From: Salinicoccus sesuvii
GTDB lineage: Bacteria > Bacillota > Bacilli > Staphylococcales > Salinicoccaceae
Assembly: GCF_042648145.1 (NCBI RefSeq)
Contig: NZ_JBHRWV010000012.1
Coordinates: forward strand, 124,001-188,000
Reading direction: 5' to 3'
DNA: 64,000 bases
Shown: in pieces, positions 8,080 through 17,574 of the stretch
Numbering within the stretch: the first letter of the stretch is position 1
Layout: the number at the start of each line of letters is the position of its first letter
Notes under the pieces: model-generated
The model's database searches: none
The model's input: only the letters and a program-made list of their open reading frames with translations
What the model was told of the DNA's origin: nothing
Made by a program: the position numbers and the translations under genes

Positions 8080-9027
8080 ATGGTGACATTAAAAGATCTA
8101 GCGAAAGAAGTCGGGGTTTCCGTCGCTACAGTGTCCAGGGTATTGAACAATTCTGGATATGCAAGTCCCGAAATGCGTAAACGTGTCATGCAAGCAGCAG
8201 AGCGCATGAACTATAAGCCAAACGAAGTTGCACGTGCATTGAATACCAGTCGCTCAAATATCATCGGTGTGCTGGTACCGGATATCTCCAACCCTTATTT
8301 CCCCAAAGTCATTCGAGGGATAGAGGACGAAGCGATTAAGAATAACTACCGGATTCTTATCGGCAATACGGATCACGATTTTGATAAGGAATCAAAGTAC
8401 CTGGAAATTTTTAATCAGAACAACTGTGCGGGAATCATTTCAGCGACTTGGACCGTTACGCGTCAAGATAATTTGACTACGCGCCCAGTTGTACTCCTGG
8501 ATAGAGTCGTCAAGGAGCATATCTCTATCGAAGCCGACAATTTGAAGGGGGGCAAGCTTCAAGCACATCATCTGATTCAGCAAGGTGTACATCACGTTTT
8601 GCTGATTAAAGGGCTTGAAGATTACAGTTCTTTCGAAAACAGGACGCTAGGCTCGAGGGAAGTCTTAGGAGAAAACCAAGTCCCCTATGAGATACTCTCT
8701 CATACAGCATTGAACGGAACACTTGAATCCGGGGACATAGCGTTTCTTGAAAAATTCGATGGGATCATCTGTCCCAATGACCTTGTCGCTTATCGGGTAC
8801 TGAATGTACTTATCAATCACGGCGTCTCTGTTCCAGATCAAGTAAAGGTCATTGGGTATGACAACCTCGATTTTTCACAATACGTCTATCCGAGTCTGAC
8901 AACGATTGAGCAGCCCATTTACCAGTTGGGCAGAAATGCTTTCAAAATGCTGATGAAGATGAACCAAGGTATCGAAGTAGAGAGCGAAGTATTGGATGTA
9001 AAACTGATAAAGAGAAATAGTACATAA
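8080..9027 (+). CDS. rbsR: Ribose operon repressor, LacI family
   Basis: This 315-residue regulator has an N-terminal LacI helix-turn-helix (TLKDLAKEVGVSVATVSRVLN, hinge to about residue 60) and a periplasmic-binding-protein-like sensor domain starting at IGVLVPDISNPYFPKVIRGIE. I chose the ATG at 8080. AAGGTGA lies six bases upstream, and this gives the usual short LacI N-terminus; the GTG at 8071 is inside the ribosome binding site. It is followed by the rbs genes on the same strand, so it should repress them in the absence of ribose, through the palindrome immediately upstream. Confidence 0.93.
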   Translation: MVTLKDLAKEVGVSVATVSRVLNNSGYASPEMRKRVMQAAERMNYKPNEVARALNTSRSNIIGVLVPDISNPYFPKVIRGIEDEAIKNNYRILIGNTDHDFDKESKYLEIFNQNNCAGIISATWTVTRQDNLTTRPVVLLDRVVKEHISIEADNLKGGKLQAHHLIQQGVHHVLLIKGLEDYSSFENRTLGSREVLGENQVPYEILSHTALNGTLESGDIAFLEKFDGIICPNDLVAYRVLNVLINHGVSVPDQVKVIGYDNLDFSQYVYPSLTTIEQPIYQLGRNAFKMLMKMNQGIEVESEVLDVKLIKRNST

Positions 9028-9039
9028 AGGAGTGAGGAT

Positions 9040-9921
9040 ATGGATATTGTAGTCATTGGCAGTTTGTCTACTGATTTTATTGTACAAGCGGACCGGATGC
9101 CTGAAAAAGGCGAGACGATACTTGGAGAAAGCTTCGAAACAGCTTTTGGTGGTAAGGGCGCCAATCAGGCTGTCGCAGCATCGCGTCTCGGTGCCAGTAC
9201 GGCTTTTATCGGTGCAGTGGGTGATGATGTATTCGGCCAACATTTAGTCAGCAACTTAGAAGATAATAATATTTTTTGTGATAATGTGGAAACGTTTACA
9301 GGTGTGGCGAGCGGGACCGCTCATATCAATATTTATGATAATGATAATTCTATCACTGTAATTCCTGGTACTAACGGGCTGCTGACACCAGAAATCATTG
9401 AACAGCACCTCGATATGATTGGAAGTGCCAAGTACGTACTTCTTCAAAACGAGATACCCGTAGAGACGATTCACTTTGTCATCGATTATTGTTTTAAACA
9501 GGGTATCAAAGTCATCTACAATCCGGCACCTTTCATCGAAATGGATACTGAACTTCTAGAGAAATGTTACTTGTTAACACCAAATGAAATAGAATGCACG
9601 CGTCTATTTGGTGAAAGTCCGACTAGTATCGTAAAGAAGTATCCCAACAAGCTCGTTGTTACTATGGGGGAAGCAGGGTGTTTGTATCACGATGGCACTA
9701 AGGAAGTAATGGTACCTTCTTTTAACACTGTTCCAGTAGATACTACCGGAGCGGGAGATACCTTTAATGGTGCATTGGCTGCTTTCCTTTCAAAAGGAGA
9801 AACACTTGGTACGGCGATTCGATACGCCAATCTTGCCGCATCAATCGCCATTCAAAAAATGGGTGCACAAACAGGGATGCCAACATTAAAAGAACTGAAA
9901 GAGGTTAGCGAAAATGTATAG
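9040..9921 (+). CDS. rbsK: Ribokinase
   Basis: This 293-residue PfkB-family kinase phosphorylates D-ribose to ribose 5-phosphate with ATP. Signature 1 is GGKGANQAVAASRLG (residues 37-51). Signature 2 is DTTGAGDTFNGALAAF, with catalytic base Asp240. The N-terminal VIGSLSTDFIVQADRMPEKGET segment is typical of ribokinases. It starts 12 bases after rbsR with an AAGGAGTGAGG site and overlaps rbsD by eight bases. Confidence 0.95.
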   Translation: MDIVVIGSLSTDFIVQADRMPEKGETILGESFETAFGGKGANQAVAASRLGASTAFIGAVGDDVFGQHLVSNLEDNNIFCDNVETFTGVASGTAHINIYDNDNSITVIPGTNGLLTPEIIEQHLDMIGSAKYVLLQNEIPVETIHFVIDYCFKQGIKVIYNPAPFIEMDTELLEKCYLLTPNEIECTRLFGESPTSIVKKYPNKLVVTMGEAGCLYHDGTKEVMVPSFNTVPVDTTGAGDTFNGALAAFLSKGETLGTAIRYANLAASIAIQKMGAQTGMPTLKELKEVSENV

Positions 9922-10294
9922 ATCAGTGGTTCTCAATAGTGAAATCTCTAAAGCACTGAGCGAGATGGGCCACGGTGATTACATTATCATTGGGGACTGT
10001 GGTCTTCCGATTCCAGAAGGCACTAAACGTATCGATATTGCTTTAAAACCGGGAACGCCATCTTTCAAAGAAACGTATGAGCTCATTACTGCCAGCATGT
10101 ACGTCGAAAAGAAAATATATGCCAAGGAAGCAACTGATGCAGGGTTGCTGAGTTTACTTGATGACGAGGTTCCAAGTGAAACAGTCTCACACGAAAATTT
10201 CAAGGTTTTGCTTTCAAACGCGAAAGCAGTGATCCGGACCGGAGAGACGACACCTTATGCGAATGTCGCACTCTATTCCAATGTATTTTTCTAA
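9914..10294 (+). CDS. rbsD: D-ribose pyranase
   Basis: This small 126-residue protein interconverts the pyranose and furanose forms of ribose so that RbsK can use the sugar. The conserved ALSEMGHGDYIIIGDCGLPIP segment contains the catalytic His near residue 20, and the C-terminus carries RTGETTPYANVALYS, both hallmarks of RbsD. The start overlaps the 3' end of rbsK by eight bases, and rbsA follows after 12 bases. Confidence 0.95.
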   Translation: MYRSVVLNSEISKALSEMGHGDYIIIGDCGLPIPEGTKRIDIALKPGTPSFKETYELITASMYVEKKIYAKEATDAGLLSLLDDEVPSETVSHENFKVLLSNAKAVIRTGETTPYANVALYSNVFF

Positions 10295-10306
10295 GGAGGT
10301 GTCTGA

Positions 10307-11809
10307 ATGATACAAATGCAAGGGATTCATAAAGCTTTTGGTAAAAACAAAGTACTTCTCGGTGTCGACTTTACGCTTCATGACGGTAGTATTCATGCAC
10401 TTATGGGTGAGAACGGCGCTGGCAAATCGACATTAATGAAAATCCTCTCGGGCGTACATCAATACGATTCAGGAGAAATTCTAAGAGATGGCGAAGCAGT
10501 GCAGTACAACACCTTGAAAGAGGCGGAAAAAGCAGGTGTGATATTCATTCATCAGGAGTTGAATATATGGCCTGAACTGACTGTATTAGAAAACCTATTT
10601 ATCGGCAACGAGAAAACAAAATTTGGGTTGCTCAATAATAAGCTGATGAAAGAACAAGGAGAAGCCGTATTTAAGCGTTTAAAGTTTAAAATCGATTTGT
10701 CGAAACGGGCTGGTGATTGTTCTGTCGGTCAGCAGCAGATGATTGAAATCGCCAAAGCACTCATGATGGACACAAAAGTACTCATCATGGATGAGCCGAC
10801 TGCTGCTTTGACTGATTCTGAGATCGAAGTACTCTTTGATATCATCAATGATCTAAGGGCATCTGGTGTATCCATTGTTTATATATCACACAGGATGGAT
10901 GAAATATTCACTATATCTGACGAAATCACAGTATTGCGTGATGGCATGAGTGTACTTTACGAAAAGACAGAGCATACAGACTACAATGCATTGGTTCGAG
11001 CGATGGTAGGGCGAGATCTCGATGAACAGTTTCCGACCCGCTCTCACACTGTCGAGAGTGACATCGCATTAAAAGTTGAAGGCTTAGAAAATAAAACTCA
11101 CAATATTAAAGACATCAGCTTTGAACTGAGAAAGGGCGAAATCCTTGGATTTGCAGGATTGATGGGAGCAGGTCGTACAGAAATTATGCGCGCCCTGTTC
11201 GGGGCAGATCCAGGAGCGAAAAATGTCGCAATCCACGGCAAGCAAGTTAAAATCGACAAACCGTCTGATGCGATAAATCACGGCATTGGCTTTATAACTG
11301 AGAATAGAAAAAGCGAAGGCCTGATTCTTGATTTTAACCTAATCGATAATCTCACCATGCCTTCTCATAAAAGCTTCTCAAGCAAGGGATTTATGAAACG
11401 TAAAGATGAAGCCGACTTTGCAGATCTCATGATTAAGCGATTGAATATTAAAACGGAGAAATCTTCACTCATGTCACAACTTTCTGGAGGGAACCAACAG
11501 AAAGTCGTCATCGGCAAATGGGTGGGCAGACAACCCGAAATACTGATTCTTGATGAACCGACCCGTGGTATCGATGTGGGGGCCAAGCGCGAAATATACT
11601 ACCTTATCAATGAGTTGACCGAACGGGGCATGTCGATCGTATTGATTTCTTCAGAATTACCGGAAGTAATCGGCTTGAGCGACCGGGTCGCTGTAATGTC
11701 GGAAGGCCGATTGATGGACGTGCTGGATAAGGAACAAGTCAACCAAGAAAACATAATGACACTTGCTACAGGAGGAAAGTTAGATGAAACAGAAACTTAC
11801 AGTAAATGA
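10307..11809 (+). CDS. rbsA: Ribose ABC importer, twin ATPase subunit
   Basis: This 500-residue protein has two ABC domains in tandem, as usual for carbohydrate CUT2 importers. The first has Walker A GENGAGKS (residues 34-41) and signature CSVGQQQM. The second has the degenerate GLMGAGRTEIMR in place of Walker A and a canonical LSGGNQQK signature. This asymmetry is normal for RbsA. It energises ribose uptake at the cytoplasmic face with RbsC and RbsB. An AAGGAGGTG site precedes the start; its 3' end overlaps rbsC by 26 bases. Confidence 0.96.
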   Translation: MIQMQGIHKAFGKNKVLLGVDFTLHDGSIHALMGENGAGKSTLMKILSGVHQYDSGEILRDGEAVQYNTLKEAEKAGVIFIHQELNIWPELTVLENLFIGNEKTKFGLLNNKLMKEQGEAVFKRLKFKIDLSKRAGDCSVGQQQMIEIAKALMMDTKVLIMDEPTAALTDSEIEVLFDIINDLRASGVSIVYISHRMDEIFTISDEITVLRDGMSVLYEKTEHTDYNALVRAMVGRDLDEQFPTRSHTVESDIALKVEGLENKTHNIKDISFELRKGEILGFAGLMGAGRTEIMRALFGADPGAKNVAIHGKQVKIDKPSDAINHGIGFITENRKSEGLILDFNLIDNLTMPSHKSFSSKGFMKRKDEADFADLMIKRLNIKTEKSSLMSQLSGGNQQKVVIGKWVGRQPEILILDEPTRGIDVGAKREIYYLINELTERGMSIVLISSELPEVIGLSDRVAVMSEGRLMDVLDKEQVNQENIMTLATGGKLDETETYSK

Positions 11810-12725
11810 TATGATTGACCGTTTTCTGCCCCTAGTTGGCTTGACACTTCTGGTCATTGTTATCACCATCATGAATCAGCAGTTCCTATCGCCCGATAAC
11901 TTGATGAACTTGCTGCGCCAAGTGTCGATCAATGGTCTGATTGCGTTTGGTATGACTTTCGTTATTTTGACTGGAGGCATCGACTTAAGTGTCGGATCCA
12001 TTCTCGCCTTCTCCAGTGCGATGACGGCATTGCTGATCACGTCAGGAATAGACCCAGTATTTGCGATGATGCTTGGATGTGTGGTCGGTCTGCTCGCTGG
12101 TGCCATCAATGGTCTCCTCGTCGCAGTTGGAGGTATGGCACCTTTTATCGCAACACTGGCCACAATGACAATTTACCGTGGTGCGACGCTTGTCGCAACA
12201 GATGGGCGTCCGATCACTGGTCTTGGTGATAGTATGATTTTTCAAATGTTTGGAAAAGGATACTTTCTAGGGATCCCGGTGCCAGCAGTCACGATGCTTG
12301 TCGTATTCATCATTCTATACATTATTTTGAACAGAACAGTATTTGGCAGACAGACGTACGCTATCGGTGGCAATGAAACAGCAGCTTTACTCTCAGGTAT
12401 CAGAGTCAATCGTACGAAAATCATGATCTACGCATTATCCGGACTCATGTCGGCCATTGCTGGTATCATCCTGGCTTCGAGGTTGGATTCTGCGCAACCG
12501 ACAGCAGGCCAAGCATACGAACTTGATGCCATCGCCGCTGTCGTTCTAGGCGGGACATCCTTGATGGGTGGTAAGGGCCGCATCGTCGGTACACTGATTG
12601 GTGTACTTATTATCGGTGTACTGAATAATGGTCTGAACCTAATTGGTGTTTCATCCTTCTATCAACAGATCATCAAAGGTCTTGTTATAGTAGTTGCGGT
12701 CCTAATTGACCGTAAAAATAAATAA
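11784..12725 (+). CDS. rbsC: Ribose ABC importer permease
   Basis: This 313-residue integral membrane permease of the BPD_transp_2 type has about eight to ten hydrophobic segments. Family landmarks are GMTFVILTGGIDLSVGSILAFS near residue 55 and LDAIAAVVLGGTSLMGGKGRIVGTLIG toward the C-terminus. It forms the ribose channel with RbsA and RbsB. The start lies inside the 3' end of rbsA with an AGGAGG site in the rbsA coding sequence, so translation is probably coupled. Confidence 0.96.
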   Translation: MKQKLTVNDMIDRFLPLVGLTLLVIVITIMNQQFLSPDNLMNLLRQVSINGLIAFGMTFVILTGGIDLSVGSILAFSSAMTALLITSGIDPVFAMMLGCVVGLLAGAINGLLVAVGGMAPFIATLATMTIYRGATLVATDGRPITGLGDSMIFQMFGKGYFLGIPVPAVTMLVVFIILYIILNRTVFGRQTYAIGGNETAALLSGIRVNRTKIMIYALSGLMSAIAGIILASRLDSAQPTAGQAYELDAIAAVVLGGTSLMGGKGRIVGTLIGVLIIGVLNNGLNLIGVSSFYQQIIKGLVIVVAVLIDRKNK

Positions 12726-12737
12726 GGAGTGTTTTGA

Positions 12738-13658
12738 ATGAAGAAATTTCTTTTGTTTTTTAGTCTAGTGTTTGTATTTGTCGCAGGATGTTCCATGGAC
12801 TCTCCGGGATCAGGAAGTGAAGAAGAAAGCGCAAGTGATACTGGTGGAGATGAAGAAACAGTCATTGGTGTCAGCATTTCGACATTGAACAACCCATTCT
12901 TTGTGACACTAAGAGATAGTATTGAAGAAATGGCGGAAGAAAAAGGATACTCAGTCAGAATCGTTGATGCACAAGACGACTCTTCCAAACAAGTGAACGA
13001 CATTGAAGATCTCGTTCAACAGGATGTAGATTATCTGATAATCAATCCGACTGACTCTGCAGCAGTTTCTGGATCTGTAGAATCTGCTAACAGTGCGGAC
13101 ATCCCAGTCATTACAGTCGACCGTTCAGTTGACAGTGGCGAAGTTGCTGCATTCATCGCTTCAGACAATATCGAAGGCGGCGAAATGGGCGCACAGTTTA
13201 TCGTAGATCAAGTCGGTGAAGGTGCCCAAGTTGCAGAACTTGAAGGTGTACCTGGTGCGAGTGCAACACGTGAAAGAGGCGAAGGATTTAATAACATTGC
13301 TAGTGAGTCACTTGATGTAGTATCAAATCAAACAGCAAACTTTAACCGTGCAGAAGGTTTGGACGTGACTCAAAATATCCTTCAAGCCAATCCAGACATA
13401 ACTGCCATCTTTGCTCATAACGACGAAATGGCACTTGGTGCACTTGAAGCTCTGTCAGATCAAGATGTTATCGTAGTTGGCTTTGATGGAACGGACGATG
13501 CCCGAGCTTCAGTCGAAGCAGGTGAGCTCGATGCAACAGTCGCTCAGCAGCCAGATCTCATGGGTGAAACAGCGATCAATACAGTAGAACAATTAGTTAA
13601 CGGTGAGGAAGTTGACTCTGAAATTAAAGTAGAACTAGAACTCGTAACTCAAGAGTAA
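12738..13658 (+). CDS. rbsB: Ribose-binding lipoprotein
   Basis: This 306-residue substrate-binding protein is anchored by a lipoprotein signal peptide (hydrophobic residues 4-17, lipobox ending at Cys18), followed by an acidic, serine-rich linker to about residue 35. The binding domain begins IGVSISTLNNPFFVTLRDSIEE, a standard start for RbsB-type Peripla_BP_4 proteins, and has TVDRSVDSGEVAAFIASDN and FAHNDEMALGALEA further on. It captures ribose outside the membrane for RbsAC. It is the last gene of the operon, closed by the terminator just downstream. Confidence 0.95.
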   Translation: MKKFLLFFSLVFVFVAGCSMDSPGSGSEEESASDTGGDEETVIGVSISTLNNPFFVTLRDSIEEMAEEKGYSVRIVDAQDDSSKQVNDIEDLVQQDVDYLIINPTDSAAVSGSVESANSADIPVITVDRSVDSGEVAAFIASDNIEGGEMGAQFIVDQVGEGAQVAELEGVPGASATRERGEGFNNIASESLDVVSNQTANFNRAEGLDVTQNILQANPDITAIFAHNDEMALGALEALSDQDVIVVGFDGTDDARASVEAGELDATVAQQPDLMGETAINTVEQLVNGEEVDSEIKVELELVTQE

Positions 13659-13662
13659 AATG

Positions 13663-13692
13663 TAAGACAGGGCCATAGGGCCCTGTCTTATT
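13663..13692 (+). terminator. Terminator after rbsB
   Basis: A 12-bp perfect stem (13663-13674 with 13679-13690) and a four-base loop, starting five bases after the rbsB stop. The T-run is short (TTATTGT), so it may act partly through its strong GC-rich stem. Confidence 0.8.
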
Positions 13693-13731
13693 GTATAATT
13701 GAAGATATCATAAACCATAGGAGGTAAATCT

Positions 13732-14004
13732 ATGAAGTATTTCGCAGCATTTCTATCCATGAAAGATGAAGAAAAGAGCACCCAGTATCGACCAGATCAT
13801 CTTGAGTTCCTGGAGAACTTGAGAAATGAAGGAACTGTCTTGATGAACGGGAAATTCTCTGATGGCAGTGGGGGACTTGTAATTTATAAAGGTGATAGTT
13901 TTGAGTCTGTAAAGGATATCGTAGAAAGCGATCCTTATATCAAAACAGGTGCGAGAAGCTATACATTAAGAGAATGGGAAATGGTGTCGAATCACGATTT
14001 CTAA
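13732..14004 (+). CDS. YciI-like (YCII-domain) protein
   Basis: This 90-residue single-domain protein of the YCII-related family, a ferredoxin-like alpha/beta fold, has the pattern YFAAFLSMKD...RPDHLEFLENLRNEGTVLMNGKFSDGSGGLVIYKGDSFESVKDIVESDPY. YCII proteins are presumed small-molecule enzymes, and few have a defined reaction. A GGAGG site precedes the ATG. It stands alone between two terminators, so it is monocistronic. Its substrate is unknown. Confidence 0.82.
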   Translation: MKYFAAFLSMKDEEKSTQYRPDHLEFLENLRNEGTVLMNGKFSDGSGGLVIYKGDSFESVKDIVESDPYIKTGARSYTLREWEMVSNHDF

Positions 14005-14027
14005 AGAATAGAATATTAGATAATTTA

Positions 14028-14053
14028 AAGAGCAGACAATTCTGCTCTTATTT
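14028..14053. terminator. Bidirectional terminator
   Basis: A 9-bp perfect stem (14028-14036 with 14041-14049) around a four-base loop, flanked by A- and T-rich stretches. It lies between the YciI-like gene and the convergent peptidase gene, so it can serve both. Confidence 0.75.
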
Positions 14054-14087
14054 ATGTTCATCACATAGTAAATTCTAGCTCATTCTG

Positions 14088-15215
14088 TTACAAAGAAAGA
14101 ATCAGTCTACATAGAAAACTGGTACGTTCAGGTATCTCATCTGCAATAATATGTTCGTTGTGAGCATGTATGCCTAAACCCACCGCTCCTAGTCCATCAA
14201 GCGTCGGCACACCTAAGTTTGCCGTGAAATTTGCATCGCTGCCTCCACCGACAAATGCATCTTTTATTTCGCCGATTCCTATTTCGTCCGCAGCTTCTTG
14301 CGCATGTGCGAGTAAGGTAATGGTATTCTCGTCTTTAACCATGGGTGGCCTGTTAACACCACCACTCACTTCTATTTCAATGCCCTCTGTATAGGAGAAT
14401 AGATGCTTCATATAGTCATCTATTCTTGATTGCTCTTCTTCCGTTTCCACACGTACATTGACTCCAAATCTGGCATGGTCAGGGATGACATTCAATTTTC
14501 CGCCACCTTCGATACTGCCGACGTTTATCGTTGTACCTTTGTCATAATCGGTCATGGACTCAAGATCAACGATATGTTGTGCTGCTTCTCTGATGGCATT
14601 GATGCCATCTTCATGATTATTGCCCGAATGGGCAGCTCTGCCATGGATGTCGACATAGTACCTCGATGACCCTTTCCTGCCAGACTTCAGTGCTTTGGTC
14701 TTCGCTTCTGGTGGTTCAGTTACAAGTACGGCTGTGCTATTGGATGCTTCTTTGGTAATCAATGCTTCTGAAGTTGGACTACCCACTTCCTCATCACTTG
14801 TACATAGAAATACGATGCTCTTATTAAGTGGTAAATAAAGATCCTTTATTGCTTTAAGTGCCCATATGGTCTGTACGAGCCCGCCTTTCATATCGAGAAT
14901 CCCCGGGCCATATATTTTATTGTCGGCTTCTACCAAGTCAAGGTTCCCCTCATCCCATACGGTGTCATAGTGTGAAAGGATAAGGATGGTCTCATCTCCT
15001 TCTCCATAAACAAACTTGAGGTGATCACCGTATTCCTCCTGTTCTATTTCTTCTGCTGCGTATCCGAAATAGGTTTTTAATAACTTTTGGATTCTCTCCT
15101 TACATGCATCTGCAAGTGTCTTATTATCGCTTGGTGAATCTGAGGCCACAAGATATTTTATATCCTTAATGATGGCTTCCTTGTTGTTTTCCATGAATAA
15201 CGTTATTTCATCCAT
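14088..15215 (-). CDS. M20-family metallopeptidase (carboxypeptidase G2/ArgE-like)
   Basis: This 375-residue zinc-dependent amidohydrolase of peptidase family M20 shows the metal and catalytic residues His82 and Asp84 (SHYDTVW), Asp108 (GPGILDMKGG), the general-base Glu142/Glu143 pair (SDEEVGS), Glu in VTEPPE, and a C-terminal His in HAHNEH. The central lid domain (GRAAHSGNNHEDGINAI) is also present. Members remove amino acids from peptides, N-acyl amino acids or folate-like compounds. It has an AAAGGAGAG site, lies 52 bases downstream of the LysR gene on the same strand, and is probably under its control. The exact substrate is not visible. Confidence 0.9.
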   Translation of the reverse strand: MDEITLFMENNKEAIIKDIKYLVASDSPSDNKTLADACKERIQKLLKTYFGYAAEEIEQEEYGDHLKFVYGEGDETILILSHYDTVWDEGNLDLVEADNKIYGPGILDMKGGLVQTIWALKAIKDLYLPLNKSIVFLCTSDEEVGSPTSEALITKEASNSTAVLVTEPPEAKTKALKSGRKGSSRYYVDIHGRAAHSGNNHEDGINAIREAAQHIVDLESMTDYDKGTTINVGSIEGGGKLNVIPDHARFGVNVRVETEEEQSRIDDYMKHLFSYTEGIEIEVSGGVNRPPMVKDENTITLLAHAQEAADEIGIGEIKDAFVGGGSDANFTANLGVPTLDGLGAVGLGIHAHNEHIIADEIPERTSFLCRLILSL

Positions 15216-15267
15216 CTATATCTCTCCTTTGAATACTATCAATTATGACTGATCTATCCAATTCACT

Positions 15268-16155
15268 TTACGTCTTCTGGATATGCTTCTGTGCAACATC
15301 AATAAATGCTTTCAGCGCAGGGGACATCCATTTATTTTTATGCCAAAACATCTGAATCATGATGTCCAAGTGTGTTCCGTCCCACTCAATTTTCTTGATT
15401 CGTCCTTCTCTTAACTCCTTATGTACTGCAATCTCTGGTATCAATGCGATGCCAAGATCGGCCATCACACACTGCTTAATGGCTTCAATATCTCCGAGTT
15501 CGAGCCTTCTTTTATTTTCTATGCCGTGATGTAGCAATTTTTCTTCAAAAGCCGATCGATAGTCGCAAGCTTCTGTCAGCAAAAGTTGCTGGTCCGATAA
15601 ATCAGGGCTTGTAATGGTGGTGCTGCCGAGTGGATTTGTTGCGCTACAGATAAGTGCCATCTTTTCTTCTCTCAGTTCTTTCACAATGAGTGAATCACTG
15701 GATAGTGCCTTCATTGACAATAGGGCAACATCAATCTGTCCTTCAGATATTAATGAAAGGATTTCCTTCTCATACACTGCCGGTCTGAACACCAGTTCCA
15801 CTTTTGGGTATTTCTCCTGAAAATCTTTGAGTATTTCAGGCAAGCGATATGTACAGTGGGTCTCAGATGCACAGATTGTCAGTCGGCCACTTGGTTCTGA
15901 GTTACTGCCAACAATCTCGGAAGCTTCCATGGTCATATTAAGAATATCGTCTGCATAATCCAGCAGTTTTTTGCCCGACTCGGTCAGAGTCACGCGTTTG
16001 CCAAGTCTTTCAAAAAGAGGCACCCCGAGTTCTGATTCAAGCGCTGTAATATTGGCTGTAATACTGGATTGCGCATAGCCGAGAATCTGAGCCGTCCGCG
16101 TAAAATTCAGTTCCTTTGCAGCGGTCTGGAATATAAGCAGCTGTTTGATTTCCAT
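15268..16155 (-). CDS. LysR-family transcriptional regulator
   Basis: This 295-residue LysR regulator has an N-terminal winged helix-turn-helix at residues 1-60 (LLIFQTAAKELNFTRTAQILGYAQSSITANITALESELG), followed by a two-lobed effector-binding domain from about residue 90. AAGGAGA lies upstream of the ATG. It is divergent from the iron-dependent alcohol dehydrogenase gene and is followed on its own strand by the M20 peptidase. LysR proteins usually control a divergent neighbour, so the dehydrogenase, the peptidase or both are likely targets. The effector is unknown. Confidence 0.93.
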   Translation of the reverse strand: MEIKQLLIFQTAAKELNFTRTAQILGYAQSSITANITALESELGVPLFERLGKRVTLTESGKKLLDYADDILNMTMEASEIVGSNSEPSGRLTICASETHCTYRLPEILKDFQEKYPKVELVFRPAVYEKEILSLISEGQIDVALLSMKALSSDSLIVKELREEKMALICSATNPLGSTTITSPDLSDQQLLLTEACDYRSAFEEKLLHHGIENKRRLELGDIEAIKQCVMADLGIALIPEIAVHKELREGRIKKIEWDGTHLDIMIQMFWHKNKWMSPALKAFIDVAQKHIQKT

Positions 16156-16335
16156 GGTTGTTCTCCTTCCGTAATCGGCACAGCCGATGAATATGATCGA
16201 AAAATTTCTATATATCTATTTAAATTATTTGAATATAATGACTATATCACTTTTGCAGCTCCAATTCACCGAAAGATTCAAGACAGCCAAGATACACTTT
16301 CAAATGGAGATTCTGCGAAGAAAGGAGAATGCCAC

Positions 16336-17493
16336 GTGCATTTCGAGTATTTCTGCAACACGAGAATCAAAATGGGTCCAGGTGAATCAGAGAAGTTTGC
16401 ACCGATCATGATGGAGTATATCGCCCCCGGGGCAACAGTGATGATTGTCAGTGATCCTGGCGTCAGAAAAATCGGTTTGGTAGCCCCGGTAGAGAATCAT
16501 CTTGCAGACGCAGGCTTCAATGTTGTTCACTTTGATGAAGTATCTCCGAATCCAAGGGACCACGAATGTCTGGCTGGTGCAGAGCGGTTCAAAGAAGAGG
16601 GGGCTGAAGCACTTGTCGCGATCGGCGGGGGGAGTCCAATGGATGTAGCCAAAGCCATTGCGCTTCTTGGTCCGAATGGTGGAACGTTCAATGATTATAT
16701 TGAAGGCAGGCTTCCATATACAAACGTCGCCCCGCTCATCTGCATACCAACAACAGCAGGTACAGGGTCGGAAGTGACACGTTCCTCTGTCATTACTTTA
16801 GCTGAAACCCATACGAAAATTACTTTGAAGCATGAACTGCTGAGACCGACAGTCGCCATACTGGATCCGGAACTGACGATGTCTGTACCGAAAGCAATTA
16901 CTGCAGCAACTGGCGTTGATGCACTTGTACACGCAATTGAAGGGTATACGTGCAAGCGTACAAACCCCGTGTCAAAGGCGATGGGGGCGGCGGCAATGAA
17001 GGAAATTGTGGCACATTTGCCAAAAGCCTACGAAAACGAAAAGGACGTAAAAGCCAGAGCAAAAATGCAAGAGGGCAGCCTGCTTGCCGGACTCTGCTTC
17101 GGTTCAGCAGATGTTGCAGCGGTGCATTGTCTAGCGGAAGCACTGGGAAGTCTCTACGATACACCGCATGGTGTAGCGAATGCGATATTCCTGCCGTATG
17201 TCGTCCAGTACAATGCCGAAGAAGATCGACCGCTACATGCTGAAATTTCAAGAATCATGAACTTTGCGGACGAAACAGATTCTGAAGCTTCAGCCATCGA
17301 CAAGCTGGTCGATGGACTCTACCAATTCACTGAAGCACTCGACATTCCGACACTCGGTGAATTATCCTATGTCAAAGCTTCAGATCTTGAACATATGGCG
17401 GAAATCGCCGAACAGAATGGTTCCACTCCAAGCAATGTCCGTCCGATAAAGAAAACCGATTACTTGAGAATATTGGAAAAAGCCTATCTTTGA
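16336..17493 (+). CDS. Iron-containing alcohol dehydrogenase
   Basis: This 385-residue group III (iron-dependent) alcohol dehydrogenase oxidises or reduces small alcohols or aldehydes with NAD(P). I chose the GTG at 16336 with AAAGGAG eight bases upstream. The longer open frame back to 16069 runs antisense through the LysR start and is not plausible. The GGGSPMDVAKAIALL segment binds the nucleotide. Metal ligands are visible as Asp and His in ATGVDALVHAIEGY and two His in DVAAVHCLAEALGSLYDTPHG. A TATAAT box lies at 16235-16240. It is divergent from the LysR gene. The substrate is unknown. Confidence 0.9.
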   Translation: MHFEYFCNTRIKMGPGESEKFAPIMMEYIAPGATVMIVSDPGVRKIGLVAPVENHLADAGFNVVHFDEVSPNPRDHECLAGAERFKEEGAEALVAIGGGSPMDVAKAIALLGPNGGTFNDYIEGRLPYTNVAPLICIPTTAGTGSEVTRSSVITLAETHTKITLKHELLRPTVAILDPELTMSVPKAITAATGVDALVHAIEGYTCKRTNPVSKAMGAAAMKEIVAHLPKAYENEKDVKARAKMQEGSLLAGLCFGSADVAAVHCLAEALGSLYDTPHGVANAIFLPYVVQYNAEEDRPLHAEISRIMNFADETDSEASAIDKLVDGLYQFTEALDIPTLGELSYVKASDLEHMAEIAEQNGSTPSNVRPIKKTDYLRILEKAYL

Positions 17494-17545
17494 TGTTGCG
17501 TATAAAAATTTATTATAGATACTAAATATAAAATTTCAGAAAATA

Positions 17546-17574
17546 TTTACTACTCTATTTTTTTATGGTATGCT
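17546..17574 (+). promoter_or_regulatory. Promoter of the TetR-permease-DUF917 operon
   Basis: TTTACT (17546-17551) and TATGCT (17569-17574) are separated by 17 bases, with a TGG extension just before the -10. The operator inverted repeat begins at the end of the -10 box. Confidence 0.6.

Noticed and set aside
16069..16335. N-terminal extension of the iron-dependent alcohol dehydrogenase
   Set aside because: It would overlap the divergent LysR gene and the shared promoter region. The GTG at 16336 has a proper ribosome binding site and gives the normal length.
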